A stretch of 64,000 nt of DNA. It comes from Capra hircus. Its lineage: Eukaryota > Chordata > Mammalia > Artiodactyla > Bovidae. Where the stretch lies: positions 10,124,001-10,188,000 of the forward strand of contig NC_030813.1 in assembly GCF_001704415.2 (NCBI RefSeq), written 5' to 3'. The translations under genes were made by a program, and so were the position numbers. Below are positions 20,918 through 34,495 of this stretch, in pieces. Positions within the stretch are counted from its first letter, which is position 1. Each line of letters opens with the position of its first letter. Below the pieces are notes generated by a model that did no database searches, was not told the DNA's origin, and was given only the letters and a program-made list of their open reading frames with translations.

Positions 20918-21319
20918 TATTATTTAACTCTATCCTGGCCAGATATCACCCTTAAGATACCATCTAAGTTCTAGTAAATTTAGACGTTAGACATCTCTTT
21001 TGAAGTCTGTGCTGTAAAATAATTCAGAAAATAATATTTGTCCATATTAGAGAATCTAGTAGAAACTTCTTATAGAAGTAGGATCATAAAGAGAGACATC
21101 TTCATATATTTTCATTATAATATTCAAGAGAAAAATAAACCCATTGTGAAAAAGGTGTCTTTAAAGAATTTTTCTTGTCCTGGTTCGTTTGTTGAGTAGG
21201 TGGGGGAAAAAAATTATGTTTAATTTGCAGAGAAGACAACTGTCTTAAAATAGCCTGGATAAAATTAAACTTTATTTTGTGAAATATATAAAAATAAAAA
21301 GGCCATATAAGAAATTATT
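20918..21319. other. No recognisable feature
   Basis: AT-rich, nothing identified. Confidence 0.4.
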
Positions 21320-22306
21320 TTGAAGTGTTCTTTATTTACAATATTGTGTTATTTTATACTGTATATACTATACAGCATATACACTGTATACCATGTATAG
21401 GTACAGATATATATGCATTATTTTTCATATTATTTTCTATTATGGTTCATCACAAGATATTTAATATTATTCTCTGTGCTATACAGTAGGACCTAATTGT
21501 CTGTCCATTGTATATATAATATTTTGTGTATTCTAACCCAAAACTCCCAGTCTATCCCTCCCCAATTTTTTCTACCTCTTGGCAATCATACATCTCTTCT
21601 CTATGTGTGTAAGTTTGTTTCTATTTCATAGATAAGTTCATTTGCATCATATTTTAGATTCCACATATAAACAGTATCATATGGTTGTTTTCCTTCTCTT
21701 TCTGACTTGCTTTGCTTAGTGTGAGAGTCTCTAGGGCCATCCATGTTGCTGCATGTGGCATTATTTCATTCTTTTATGCCTAAGTTTATGTATTTCATTG
21801 TATATATGTACCATGTGTTCTTTATCCATTCATCTGTTGATGGGCATTTAGGTTGTTTCCATGTCTTGGTTATTATAAATAGTGCTGCAATGAATATTGG
21901 GGTGCTTGTTTCTGTTAGAATTATGGTTTTATCCAGAAACATACCAAGGAGTGGGATCACTAGATCATATGGCACCTCTATGTTTAGTTTCTTAAGGAAC
22001 CTCTATACTGTTTTCTCCATGCTGCTGCTGCTAAGTTGCTTCAGTCGTGTCCGACTCTGTGCGACCCCATAGACGGCAGCCCACCAGGCTCCCCCGTCCT
22101 TGGGATTCTCCAGACAAGACTACTGGAGTGGGTTGCCATTTCCTTCTCCAGTGCATGAAAGTGAAAAGTGAAAGTGAAGTCGCTCAGTCGTGTCGACTCT
22201 TAGCGACCCCGTGGACTTCAGCCTACCAGGCTCCTCCGTCCATGGGATTTTTCCAGGCAAGAGTACTGGAGTGGGTTACATTCCCACCAACAGTGTAGGA
22301 GGGTTC
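21320..22306 (-). mobile_element. Artiodactyl L1 3' UTR and ORF2 end, antisense
   Basis: 'CTGTGCTATACAGTAGGACC', 'TTCATTTGCATCATATTTTAGATTCC', 'CATCTGTTGATGGGCATTTAGG' and finally 'CATTCCCACCAACAGTGTAGGAGGG' (22279-22303) are the complement of an artiodactyl L1 3' region, older than the L1s at 18.7 kb. A BOV-A2 splits it at 22020-22277. Confidence 0.82.
22020..22277 (-). mobile_element. BOV-A2 SINE, antisense, in L1
   Basis: GCTGCTGCTGCTAAGTTGC start and the two-monomer body. Its end, GAGTACTGGAGTGGG, runs into L1 text. About ten bases of L1 are missing at the junction, so a small deletion accompanied or followed insertion. Confidence 0.92.
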
Positions 22307-22729
22307 CATGGGGACATTTTTATATAAAGTTGTTTAAGTTGTTATCACACTTAGCCAACTAGAAATTCAAATTCTCTCTGGAAAAGCACATATTCAAACC
22401 AGGCCTCAAAGAATGTAGATTAATTTCCTAAGCTTTTGGACTCATGTCAAAACATATGCATTCAAAAGAGAACCATGAGTGAGAGACACAGGGAAACAAA
22501 AAACAAAGTAAATTCTTTGTTTTTGTAATTTTGTATAGAATACAATATAGATGAAATTTATACAACTCAAATCAAAACCAAAAGCTTAAAATATAAACTA
22601 AAATAAGCATTACATAAAGTCCAAGAGAGTTTTAAAAATAAGTAATTCTAGAAATAAAAACATAATACATGTTATTAAAGCATACTGGACTCTTTAAGAG
22701 GCACACTAAGATAAACTTGAAGAAAAAAT
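22307..22729. other. No recognisable feature
   Basis: AT-rich, nothing identified. Confidence 0.4.
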
Positions 22730-23530
22730 TAATAACTTGTACTTGAAAAAAAAAATAAAGACATTAAAATATAGTCTAGATATATAATTAGAAGAATATA
22801 GTGAAATTCGGATACATGACAGGTAATGTAAGAATACTTATAAGCATAATAATATTCAAGTAAAAGATGAGAGAATGAAAAAGATATGATTTTTAAAAAG
22901 ATAGTAATCATTTGCATAATTGCAAATATATATTGTATTTAAAATATAAAATACAAACACTTTGCATTGGTGTTTAGTGAACAGGGCCAAGGGACTAAAA
23001 ATTTTGCAAAAGTAATAGCTAAGAGTCAAAAATTGATTTCACAGTTCACCAAATTATAGAAATAGTGCTAAATAGGCAATAAACTAGTCTTCATAAAGGC
23101 TGAAATCTAGTTTCAGATGGACGCCAACCCATAAACTAATCTCCATGTACTTTAATAGCATGCTAGAGAGCAAAATTAAATGTTTAGAGGAAGGTACCAT
23201 TAGAAAGAGTTTAAATTATCTCCATCATTTTTCATACCAAATAGCCAATTTTTAATAAAAGATCATAAATCATGTTAATGGAAAGAGTGAAGTACAAAAA
23301 GAAGAGGAAGAAGGAAGAAAAGAAAGAGGTAGAGGACTGGGCAGAGAGGAGAAGAAAATGAGAAGATAATAAGATAATAAAATTACCATACATGGATTTT
23401 AAAATAACCATGCTTAATTTACTCAGAAAATAGGTGTTAAAATGGAGAATGGAGAATTTTGCCAAACATTTGTGATCAAAAAAGAGGGAGAATAAATAGT
23501 CAGTGGATTGCTAACCACTACCAACAAAAA
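22730..23530 (+). mobile_element. Possible very old L1/HAL1 fragment, sense
   Basis: A-rich plus strand with blocks such as GAAAAAAAAAATAAAGACATTAAAATATAG and CTCAGAAAATAGGTGTTAAAATGGAGAATGG that recall HAL1/L1M text. The resemblance is weak and could be compositional. Confidence 0.3.
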
Positions 23531-23734
23531 TGAAAGAAAAACAAACAAACAAACCTACACTCACTGGAAAAGTGAACCTAGGAAAATAAAATAATTGAAA
23601 CTGAAAAATTCAATAGAACAATAAAATTACTTAGAAAATTTGTAACCAGTGAGGCAAATCAACATAAAGTACATGGTAATGATGTAAATAGAGGAAGAAA
23701 AAAATGTTAAATGACCAAAAAACATAAAACAATT

Positions 23735-24110
23735 TAGTAATGAGTTTGATACCCTTTATTCAAGGAATATACTCTATGGATTGGGAGAGTTCAGTGCTCA
23801 CGAGCACTGGGGAACTCTTTCTGACGGATGTCTAGGCAAGAGCATTTTTTATAGGGTGTTAAAAGCAACAGTGCAGAGATGACATGGTTTTGGTTGGGGT
23901 TGCATGGCTGACCTTCTTTAGAAATATCAAAGAAAAGGGAAATATGTATGGAGCCCAGAGTTGGCTCAGTGGTTCGGGATTGACTAACTACATGTTCTAC
24001 GTTTCTGATTAAGGAGGAGCATTTATAAGAACAGGAAAGTCCACTTTGCTGCCCTGGCACCCCAGGCAGAATGACTATCTTGGACCTAGAAAATGTTTTC
24101 AAGGTTTCTG
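23735..24110. other. Possible LTR-like fragment, unassigned
   Basis: A less AT-rich block (TTTGATACCCTTTATTCAAGG at about 23745-23767, then CAGTGCTCACGAGCACTGGGG) contains an 8-bp inverted motif CAGTGCTC/GAGCACTG around 23791-23808. The layout recalls the R-U3 side of an antisense LTR, but I cannot name a family. A 103-codon minus frame here has no recognisable domain. Confidence 0.25.
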
Positions 24111-26895
24111 TTTCTCAAGAAAATTATCTTTGTATATGTGTGATTACAGTGAAAACTCACCTGGATGTAGGTATGATTTATTCTTTTTTTCTGAATATAT
24201 AGTATACCTCAATAAATAAGTTTATTTAAAGCATTAGTATTGATCATGTTATCACATTACCAGAAGCTCCTGGGGACAAGTAGAGGTCAAATCACATAGC
24301 ATTTCATGAGGCAACTATTGAAGATTTCTGTTTATGCATAAGGTAATTGAAGAGCCATTTACATATTTTAATAAAGGGCTTCATCTCAGCATCTCACTTG
24401 CATTTTAGAATTCCCAATTCAGAAATGGGAAGTGAAATGAAAGAGGGAAAGTGGATTTGGCAGAATAACTAATATTCTCTAAGATATGTAATAAGGACTT
24501 GTAACTAGAACTACTTTGTGGGTGTGGTTGGAGAGGGGCAGGGAGAGGGAGTAACTATCAAAATAAAATGATTACATTTAATGGATATAATTTAGGTTAC
24601 ACCAGTGGGACTTGATGCTGGGTCTGATTTGGGCGTGGCTAGAGAAGGAAAGGGTTAAATAATATTTCCAAAGTTTCTATCATGTGTAACAGAATAACTG
24701 AAAATATATTTTATTAATAGGTAACAGTGCAAAATGTTTACTTAAATAGTGAAATGTAAACTTTCTGCTATAGTTTATAATGTTGAAGATGAAATATTTT
24801 TAAGACATTCAAATAGAGATGCCAAAGAGTCTTTTTCCATCATAATCTCTGAGGAGAGATCAGAACTGATGACATATTTTTGTAAGTTTTCTATTTGTAA
24901 GTGGATTTTGAAACCAAGGATATGGATAAATCATCCAGAGAGAGGCCATCGATTGAGAAGAAAAGTCTTTTTAGGTCCAAACCTGACGGGACTCAACTTC
25001 AAACTGTATTGCAGTTGAAAACAAATCTGCAAAGGAGACTGTGAATTGGGGTTGAGTGAGGAAGAAAGAAAATCGTGAGAATATTACGAAAGAGAATGTC
25101 GAGCAAATGGGAGTTCAGGAATGGATGGGGAAGGAGCCACACTGGGGTGGAAGGAAGGCTGGTGTTAGTGAAAGAGGAGCCGTGGTTTGGATCCAGTAGT
25201 AGGACTGTTTTGGTCATTGAGGCAAAAACCAGTGTGGTCAGTCACAGTCGTGTAGGTGATAGAATCAAAACAATAAAATGACCGAACGTTTTGAGAACAT
25301 TGGTTATGAAGGAAAACTTACTTCTTATCAGGAACAGGAAAAAGAGTGGGATCCACAGAATTTTGGTGTCATTGCTTTGCTGCTGCTGCTGTTACTGATT
25401 TTTGGAATGATGAGGTTTGAAAAAATATTTTTAAAAATGAGAAAAATGTAGTTACATGCATCTGATTACATATTGAAGAGAAATAATAGATAATAATCAG
25501 TGAAAGCAAAGATAGCCAAAAAGAGCTCCAAGGCACAGATTGAGGCACTCTCCTTTCAGAGAGGAAGAAGGTGCTCATCTGCTGTAGCAGGTGGTTGGAT
25601 TCCAAATCAATGGGTTTTGTAACTGAAGAAGTAAAAAGAGAGACTGCTCCCAAATATGTGATTTTGGAATCAATTTTAGATATACCATTTTTAATATAAA
25701 ATTATGTCCAAGTTTAAATTTTTAAGAAGAAAGTGTATATGTTCAGATACATAGTTTATACAGTATGTGTATATGTTGCTCAAATTGTATTAAATGAATA
25801 AATTATTTGAAAGGAAGATTTTGTTATAACCAAGAGCAAGTCACATTGCTTATATAATCCATCAATTCATGATATACTCCTCACAATGCTCCATTTAAAA
25901 CTATAGATATAGTTTTAAAACTATAGTAAACTATAATTGATATTATTAGCATTTATATACAGTTTAAGCATTTCAGATTTTAGGAAGTAATTCCTGGTAA
26001 TGAAAAAGTTATCATCTCCAGGCTTCTAATTCTTGTATTTAAAACAGATGTAAATATTTTGCCCTTTATTATTTTAATAAGATAAAGTATATTCTTTAAA
26101 AGAGTATTAGGATTATACTTTATTATAATGAGTATCCATTTACATAGAAATAAATGTAATTGAAAGAGTGACTCTATTTGTATCTCCATAACCCAGCCTC
26201 TTCCTAATCTTTATTCAGTTGGTTTTGTTGTGGATATAATAAAACATTTTAATTGCTTGAGTTCTTTATAGGGAAGACATAACACCAAGCTTAGAGTTAC
26301 ACAGTGCTTGCCTCTGCAACAAGCTGTCAAAACTGAGTTCTGATTCTGGGATAAATCTGCTTATCTCTTACATTCAGATATTTTAAAGTTTCACAGTTAG
26401 AATGCATCTTAAGGCCAATATCTTAAGAAATTTTACAGCTATCAGTTAGGAGACAAAAATGATGATTTTTAACCCAATTCTTCCTTAATAAATTATGAAA
26501 TTTTGTAATCTAGGACAGATAGGTGAGACCTAATTCATTTTTTCCAGATAACTACCAGAAATGGGCAGAAATATGTAGCAAAATGCAGTAGGGGAAGGGA
26601 GAGGACTCTACAAGTGTAACCAAATTTAAACAGCAATACACATGACTCTAATCCTCTTTAATATGTATTACAATTTCACAGTGTACAAAATTCAAGACTA
26701 CAAGTACAGGCTTTAGAAGGCAACGTGTGATCAATACTGTGATTTTATGATGCAAAACTGTTTATGCATTAATGTTGTACAAAATAATCACTTTAGATTA
26801 TTTATTATTATTAAATAGTTTAGATTATTTTTATTGAAATACTGAAGAGATACATTGTAAATAAATATAATCGTTAATTCATTTTTAAGCCCTCT
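24111..26895. other. No recognisable feature, long stretch
   Basis: Mostly AT-rich. The part at 24750-25290 has higher GC and several CpGs and may be a decayed ancient repeat. Frames of 60-95 codons on both strands overlap each other and carry no domain. A short (GCT)5 run lies at about 25376-25392. Confidence 0.45.
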
Positions 26896-26909
26896 AAAGT
26901 TCCTATTCA

Positions 26910-27218
26910 GGCTTCCCTGGTAGCTCAACTGGTAAAAGAATCTGCCTGCAATGCAGGAGACCCCAGTTACATTCTTGGGTTGGGAAGATCCACTGGAGAA
27001 GGGAAGGCTACCCACTCCAGGATTCTTGGGCTTCCCTTGTGGCTCAGCTGGTAAAAAATCTGCCTTCAGTGCGGGAGACCTGGGTTCATTCCCTGGGTTG
27101 GGAAGATCTCTTGGAGAAGGGAAAGGCTACTCATTCCAGTATTTTGGCCTAGAGAATTCCATGGACTGTATATCCATGGGGTCACAAAGAGTCAGATACA
27201 ACTGAGCGACTTTCACTT
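26910..27218 (+). mobile_element. Dimeric Bov-tA SINE, sense
   Basis: Two heads, GGCTTCCCTGGTAGCTCAAC at 26910 and GGCTTCCCTTGTGGCTCAGC at about 27029, with one terminal Bov-A body ending GCGACTTTCACTT. The target-site duplication is AAAGTTCCTATTCA (26896-26909) and AAAGCTCCTGTTCA (27219-27232). Confidence 0.93.
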
Positions 27219-27232
27219 AAAGCTCCTGTTCA

Positions 27233-27680
27233 ATACACATGATTTCTTTTAACAGGATCTCAAATATGATATTTATTATTTGATTTGCTCTGTTTAAGAT
27301 ATATGAATACTATCACTTCCAAGAAATTGATAGATAAACCAAGAGAAGAAAAGCAATTTTATAAATTTTTTGTGTGTAAATTAAACTCTATAAAAAATGA
27401 TGAATGGAAAGGGTTTAAACATTTATCTCCACCTGTGGTCAGCTTCCTAGATTTGCACATTTTGCTGTATAGATGTTACTGTAATTATGTCATGATGTTA
27501 AAACGTTAACTTTTAGAAACAAATGGGGGAAATTTTTAATTCTAAGTGAAACAATATAAATAGACCCAGAACAATTGTCTTGTATTGACTCAACAACTGA
27601 GAAACGTATATACTGGGTCAACTTAATGTTAATCTAGATTTGACAGTATCAAAAAGGCAAACTCTCTTCTGTAAACTGTT
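27233..27680. other. No recognisable feature
   Basis: AT-rich; a 74-codon frame at 27285-27509 shows no domain. Confidence 0.4.
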
Positions 27681-27703
27681 GTTTTGTAGTGCATGTGTGC
27701 ACA

Positions 27704-27916
27704 TGGTAAATCACTTCAGCAGTGTCTGACTCTGCGACCCTGTGGACTATAGCCCACCAGGCTCCTCTGTCCATGAGATTCTCCGGGCAAGAATACTGGA
27801 GTGGGTTTCCATGCCTTCATCCAGGGTATCTTCCTGACCCAGGATTCAAACTTGTGTCTCCTGCAACTTCTTCATTGCAGGCTGATTCTTTACATTTGAG
27901 CCATCAGGGAAGCTGG
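27704..27916 (-). mobile_element. Bov-tA SINE, antisense
   Basis: The complement of body then head, ending TTGAGCCATCAGGGAAGC. TGTTTTGTAGT is repeated on both sides (about 27680-27691 and 27918-27929), giving the target-site duplication. Confidence 0.92.
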
Positions 27917-27929
27917 CTGTTTTGTAGTA

Positions 27930-28590
27930 TACATACTATATTCTAAGGCTGGCTTTCCTTATGGTGGCAAAATGACTGGCAGCAACATCAGATGCTAAGA
28001 CTTTCCATGTAGAATCTGTAGGATGTGAATGGAAATTCTAAGGAGCTGCAACTGATTTCTCCTCATGTCGCATTCAACAAAACAGGCTTATTGCCCACTT
28101 TTTAGCCAGTCACTCTGAATAAATGAGGAGAAATAGTAATCAGGTTAAGACAATCAGATTTTCCAAGGAATTCCAGAAAATGATGGGGTCAATTTACTAA
28201 AAAGCAACTGGGTTACTTCCAGGATGTGTGGATATCCAAACTAAAATTATGGAACTGTTACAGATGTAATTGAAGAATATACCTGAGCCCAAACGGTAAA
28301 TGTGGCATATTTAAACTTTTAAACAATTACCTTTTAATGTTTACCTATATTAGGTTTTCCTATATCTAGATTTTCTAGAAAAAAACCTAGAAAATATGAA
28401 TTAAACTGAAGAACAGTTTTTTCTATTTCCCAACTTTCAAAGTGAACTTAAGATTATGGTTTATGTATAGACTCATATATGTATTCCTTATTGACAGTAA
28501 CCAAGAAGTGGAAAGATAATGAAAATAGTGTATGTTAAAAAAAGTTCCAAGTGCTTGGGAAAATGTAGCTGAGCTCTTCTCAACATGTAT
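27930..28590. other. No recognisable feature
   Basis: AT-rich, nothing identified. Confidence 0.4.
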
Positions 28591-30102
28591 CAGTCAGTTC
28601 AGTCGCTCAGTCATATCTGACTCTTTACGACCCCTGTCCATCACCAACTCCCGGAGTCCACCCAAACCCATGTCCATTGAGTCAGTGATGCCATCCAACC
28701 ATCTCATCTTCTGTCATCCCCTTGTCTGCCTGCCTCAATCTTTCCCAGCATCAGGGTCCTTTCAAATGAGTCAGCTCTTCACATCAGGTTGCTAAAGTAT
28801 TGGAGTTTCAGCTTCAGCATCAGTCCTACCAATGAATACCCAGACTGATCTCCTTTAGGATGGACTTCTTGGATCTCTTTGCAGTCCGAGGGACTCTCAA
28901 GAGTCTTCTCCAACACCACAGTTCAAAAGCATCAATTCTTCAGCGCTCAGCTTTCTTTATAGTCCAACTCTCACATCCATACATGACCACAGGAAAAACC
29001 ATAGCCTTGACTAGACTGACCTTTGTTGACAAAGCCACGTCTCTGCTTTTCAATATGCTATCTAGGTTGGTCATAACTTTCCTTCCAAGGAGTAAGCATC
29101 TTTTAAATTCGTGGCTGCAGTCACCATCTGCAGTGATTTTGGAGCCCAGAAAAACAAAGTCTGACACTGTGTCCACTGTTTTGCCATCTATTTCCCATGA
29201 AGTGATGGGACCGGATGCCATGATCTTAGTTTTCTGAATGTTGAGCTTTAAGACAACTTTTTGACTCTCCTCTTTAAGTTTTATCAACAGGCTCTTAGTT
29301 CTCTTTCACTTTCTGCCATAAGGGTGGTGTCATCTCCATATCTGAGGTAACTGCTATTTCTCCTGGCAATCTTGATTCCAGCTTGTGCTTCTTGCAGCCC
29401 AGCGTTTCTCATGATGTACTCTGCATATAAGTTAAATAAGCAGGGTGACAATATACAGCCTTGACGTACTCCTTTTCCTATTTGGAACCAGTCTGTTGTT
29501 CTATGTCCAGTTCTAACTGTTGCTTCCTGACCTGCATACAGGTTTCTCAAGAGGCAGGTCAGGTGGTCTGGTATTCCCATCTCTTTCAGAATTTTCCACA
29601 GTTTCTTGTGATCCACAGTCAAAGGCTTTGGCATAGTCAATAAAACAGAAATAGATGTTTTCCTTGAACTCTCTTGCTTTTTCCATGATCTAGCAGATGT
29701 TGGCAATTTGATCTCTGGTTCCTCTACCTTTTCTAAAACCAGTTTGAACATCAGGAAGTTCACGGTTCACGTATTGCTGAAGCCTGGCTTGGAGAATTTT
29801 GAGCATTACTCTAGTAGCATGTGAGATGAGTGCAGTTGAGTATGGTAGTTTGAGCATTCTTTGGCATTGCCTTTCTTTGGGATTATAATGAAAACTGACC
29901 ATTTCCAGTCTGGTGGGCACTGCTGAGTTTTCCAAATTTGCTGGCATATTGAGTCTAGCACTTTCACAACATCATCTTCCAGGATTTGAAATAGCTCAAC
30001 TGGAATTCTATCACCTCCACTTGCTTTGTTCGTAGTGATGCTTTCTAAGGCCCACTTGACTTCACATTCCAGAATGTCTAGCTCTAAGTGAGTGATCACA
30101 TG
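28591..30102 (-). mobile_element. BovB LINE, 1.5 kb, antisense, with RT frameshift
   Basis: Minus-strand BovB from upstream of the RT (SQIWKTQQCPPDWKW segment, about 29910-29960) to the CAGTTCAGTC end. RT motif B and a damaged motif C (YGDDTTL where YADDTTL is usual) are present in the frame 29763-29284. The frame breaks after motif A because GACTGTGGATCAC lacks two bases relative to the copies at 59.0 kb and 41.8 kb. The late Arg codon is TGA here. Confidence 0.93.
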
Positions 30103-30853
30103 TATAATTTTTATCAAAATTACATCAAATCTAAAATTTCAGGCTCTGTCAATTGGGTAAATTTTATTTTTAATGAGATTATGATGAGTAATTTTAATTT
30201 AGAATGAAACTGTATGGAATTTTAATTAGCACCAAGCTAACTGTTATTGGTATAAATTGTTATTTTGCTTTCCTTTTGTAGTATTGGCTCTTATATATGT
30301 TGTGTGATTGAAAAAAAAGTCTTAAAAAAGTAAAACACATTTAATAGCTTTAATTAATTTCTTCAGAATAGTTTTATATGTGTGTAGCAGGAAATTCTGA
30401 TTCTAAATATAAACTCATCTTTTTATGAGAGGAAAAAATGTGCTAACATTATCCTTGTTATTTAAAAAAATTCAACCAATGCTACATAACATATTTTAGT
30501 ATTTATTTTAAATGTCACCATGGAAATGTTAATTTTGATATTTCCCTTATTCTATTTAATCTCTTGAGATGTATCTCTTTTTTTTTGTATCTCTTTTTTA
30601 GTACTAGAAAATGTACAGTGTGCAAATAAGATTCATGTTTTTATTTTTTACTTTTAAATTTATCATCGCTGGTAACTACCAAGTTGTGTTTCTTTACAAC
30701 TCAAAATGGAGATACTCTGTTTTGCATGATAATCTGAAGACCGTGCTCTGTAATGTTTTTCAAACTTTTAGAAATTTGCAAAACATGACCTGAATTTTCT
30801 AGCAAAGGAAAACACAGTAAGGAAGAACTCAGTATTTTTTACACCAAACCTTG
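30103..30853. other. No recognisable feature
   Basis: AT-rich, nothing identified. Confidence 0.4.
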
Positions 30854-30861
30854 CATCCAAT

Positions 30862-30998
30862 AGGAGAAGGAAATGGCAACCCACTCCAGCACTCTTGCCT
30901 GGAAAATCCCATGGACAGAGGAGCCCGATAGGCTACAGTTCATGGGGTCACAAAGAGTCGGACATGACTGAGCGACTTCACTTTTACTTTCACTTTAT
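30862..30998 (+). mobile_element. Bov-A monomer SINE, sense
   Basis: A single Bov-A unit (GAGAAGGAAATGGCAACC to GAGCGACTTCACTTTTACTTTCACTTT) with no tRNA head. ATCCAATA (about 30854-30861) and ATCCAGTA (about 31000-31007) probably mark the target site. Confidence 0.88.
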
Positions 30999-31007
30999 AT
31001 CCAGTAA

Positions 31008-31490
31008 CAAATATGTATCTGAAATTCAAAGGTAAAATTTTCTTAAATTGTACAAACAATTTTTTGTAAGCCTGTTTTTTTCCTTAAATAATTGATTCAG
31101 GTAAAAGTCACATTCCATATATCCCTTGACTTTCCATTATACCTCATGCTCTTAATTCACCTGTGTCCAGTATTATCATCTTAAATTCTACCAGAATTTC
31201 ACTTTTTAAAACCTTCCATTTTATAGACACAACATTTTGAACTTTAATTTTCTTTTCTTTAGTGAAGATCTCAGGCCATGTTTTGTATTCTAAAATCAGA
31301 ATATTAAATTCAGTTGTGTGATAAGGTGATAGTTACAGAACCCATCTCTCTTTTCATTAAATTAATATTTTAGCAGGAATATTTTGAAGTAATTTTCTCA
31401 GGTTTGTTTTCTGATCCAATGAAGTGAGTGTAATGGACAGAGGGTGATCACAGACAGAAAAGAATGATGACTTTCCAAAGAGTCATGAGG
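31008..31490. other. No recognisable feature
   Basis: AT-rich, nothing identified. Confidence 0.4.
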
Positions 31491-31503
31491 AAATTGATTT
31501 GGT

Positions 31504-31954
31504 AAGGCCTAGTTTTTCCAGTGGTCATGTATGGATGTGAGAGTTGGACTGTGAAGAAAGCTGAGCGCTGAAGAATTGATGCTTTTGAACTGTGGTGCTG
31601 GAGAAGACTCTTGAGAGTCCCTTGGACTGCAAGGATATCCAACCAGTCCATTCTGAAGGAGATCAACCCTGGGATTTCTTTGGAAGGAATGATGCTAAAG
31701 CTGAAACTCCAGTACTTTGGCCACCTCATGTGAAGAGTTGACTCATTGAAAAAGACTCTGATGCTGGGAGGAATTGGGGGCAGGAGGAGAAGGGGATGAC
31801 AGAGGATGAGATGGCTGGGTGGCATCACTGACTCGATGGACGTGAGTCTGAGTGAACTCCAGGAGCTGGTGTTGGACAAGGAGGCCTGGTGTGCTGCAGT
31901 TCATGGGGTTGCAAAGAGTCGGATACAACTGAGCAACTGAACTGAAGGGAACTG
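31504..31954 (+). mobile_element. BovB 3' end, sense, 450 bp
   Basis: Covers the RT C-terminal coding end and the 3' terminus. AAATTGATTTGGT (31491-31503) and AAATGAATTTGGT (31955-31967) flank it as a 13-bp target-site duplication with two mismatches. The late Arg codon is TGA (about 31730-31735). Confidence 0.93.
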
Positions 31955-33727
31955 AAATGAATTTGGTGATATTCCAGTAAAATCTTTTCAGTTCTTGCTT
32001 ATTTTGTGTCCAGCTATATAAATCTTTTTCAGTAGACTCATGTAGGTGTTAGTCTGATTTAAAATGTTTATGTAAATCATCAGAATCATTGGCTAATAGT
32101 TAATTCAGTAGAGGGAAGAAGCTAGATCAGTAGAGTCTGAATGGCGCATGCTGTTTTCCTCCTTGTATCTATTATATATGAAAATGAAGATAAGATGCTA
32201 TCAGCAGAAAAAAAGATTGTTTTAAATATGAGACTTTTAAACAAACCTCACAGTGACCACAAAATATGTCCAGAGTAGAGACATAAAATAAAGGAAAATT
32301 GAAAAAAATCATGTAAAGCCACCAGACTAAAATGGCAGAAACAGAAGTAAAAAGAAGCAATCTGTATACAGAACAACCAGAAAACGAGATAAAATGGCAA
32401 TACTAAATCCTCAAATATCAACAATTACACTAAATGTAAGTGGATTCAATTTATCTGTCAAAAGACAAACAGTGGCTAGATGGATTAACAAACAACAGAC
32501 CCAATATATGCTGCCTCCAAGACATTCACCAGTTCTAAAGACAAACAGGCTAAAATTGAAGGTATACAAGGTGATACTCCTGGCAAATGACAGCTGGAAA
32601 AAGCAGGTGTAGCTGAACTCATATCAGAAAAAATAGACTTCAAGCCAAAGAGGTAACGAGACAAAATTGGAGAGTGTATAATGATAAAGATGATAATTCA
32701 TCAAGAAGACACAATAGTTATTAATGCATATATACCTAACAAGGACAACCAAAATATATTAAACAATTAACAGACCTAAAGGGAGGAATTGACAAGGTAA
32801 TAATAGTAGGGGACTTTAACACCCTACTTTCATCAGTGGATGAATCATCCAGATAGAAAGTCAACAGGAAACAGGGGAAAACAGCCTTTAATGAAACATT
32901 AAACTGAATAGTTTGATATGTTTCTACAGATATTCCATCCAAATGTAGCACAATGCATATTCTTCTGAAGTGCACATGGAACCTCCTCAAGATAGATCAT
33001 ATGTTGGGATATGAAACAACCCTCAGTAAGTTTAAGAAGATAGCAGTTATACCAAGTGCTTTTTCCAACATGAAGTAGAAATAAGCTATAAAAAAAGAAC
33101 TGGAATTATGTTTAGACAGAATAGTGTGCTACGGAACAACTATTAGGTAAGTGAAGAAATCAGGAGGAAAAGAATACCTGAAGGCAAATAAAAATGAAAT
33201 ACAGCAGTACAACATACTAAGATATATTTAGTGCAAAAAAAAAGAAAAAAGAAAAAAGTACTAAGAGGAAAGTTTATAGCAATATAACAATACAGGCCTA
33301 CCTCAAGAAACAAGAAAAAATTCAAATAAAGAATCTAGCCATACACCTAAAGGAACTAGAAAAGGTAAGAACAAATGAAGTCCAGAGTTAGTAGAAGGAA
33401 GTAGATAGACTAAAAAGACAATAGAAAAGATAAACAAAATTGGCAAACCTTTTAGCTAGACTCACTGAGAAAACAAAGAAAGTGCTAATAAATAAAATCA
33501 GAGAAGAAAAAGGAAAATTACAATGGATGCCTGGGAGGAAAAAAAAGGATTATAAGGGAAGAATATGAGCTGCTATGCTATGCACAGCAGACTGGACAAC
33601 TTAGAAAAAAAATGGACAAATATGAAAATCATGCAAACATTCAGAACTCAATCATGAAGGTATAGAAAATCTATACATTCATCAATAGTACAAAGATTAA
33701 AACATTAAACACATAGCTTCTCCACAG

Positions 33728-33996
33728 GGGCTTCCCTGGTAGCTCAATGGTAAAGAATCCATCTGCCAGTGCAGGAGACACAGATTCAATCCCTGATCTG
33801 GGAAGATCCCACATTCTGTGGAGCAAATAAGCCCATGTGCGGCAAATACTGAAGCCCATGCATCCTAAACAAGAGGAGCCACTCAATGAGAAGCCCATCC
33901 ACCACAACTAGAGAGTAGCCCCTGCTTCCTGCAAATAGACAAAAGCTCTGTGCAGCAACAAAGACCAACATGGCCATAAATAAATAAAATTTAAAA
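33728..33996 (+). mobile_element. CHR-type SINE, sense, in L1
   Basis: The head GGGGCTTCCCTGGTAGCTC is followed by GGGAAGATCCCACATTCTGTGGAGC, the diagnostic CHR body, and repeated 'GAAGCCCAT' units, ending in a (AAAT)n tail. Unlike Bov-tA it lacks the BovB-derived body; CHR SINEs are shared by cetaceans, hippos and ruminants and are thus older. Confidence 0.87.
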
Positions 33997-34291
33997 ATAC
34001 TTTGAAAGCTCCTCCAAAATATAAGGCCAGAATGATATGGCTTCACAGGTGAGTTCTACCAGACAGTCAAAGATGATTTAATACCTGTCCTTCTCAAACT
34101 ATTCCATAAAACTGAAGGGGAGAGAGCACTTCCTGTCTAATTTTATGAGACCAACATCACCCTGATACCAATATCAGACAAAGACAATACAAAAAAATGA
34201 AAATCACAACCAATATGTCTGATGAACACAGATATAAAAGTCTTCAACAAAATATTAGCAAGCCAAATAGTGTAATATATTAGAAGTATCA

Positions 34292-34495
34292 GGGTTTCCT
34301 AGGTGGCTCAGTGGTAAAGAATCTGCCTGCCAATGCAGGAAATGCATGTTCAATCCCTGAATCGGGACAATCCCCTGGAAAAGGAAGTGGTATTCCTCTC
34401 CAATGGGAAATCCCATGGACAGAGGAGCCTGATGGGCCACAGTTTATGGGGGCACAAGAAAGTAGGACACAACTTAGTGACTAAATAACAACAAC
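34292..34495 (+). mobile_element. Bov-tA SINE, sense, in L1
   Basis: Complete head and body with an ACAACAAC tail. The 13-bp target-site duplication ATTAGAAGTATCA is perfect at 34279-34291 and 34496-34508. Confidence 0.95.

Noticed and set aside
24749..25018. 89-codon plus frame in a CpG-bearing block
   Set aside because: No recognisable motif; the block may be an old repeat. No splice sites support it.
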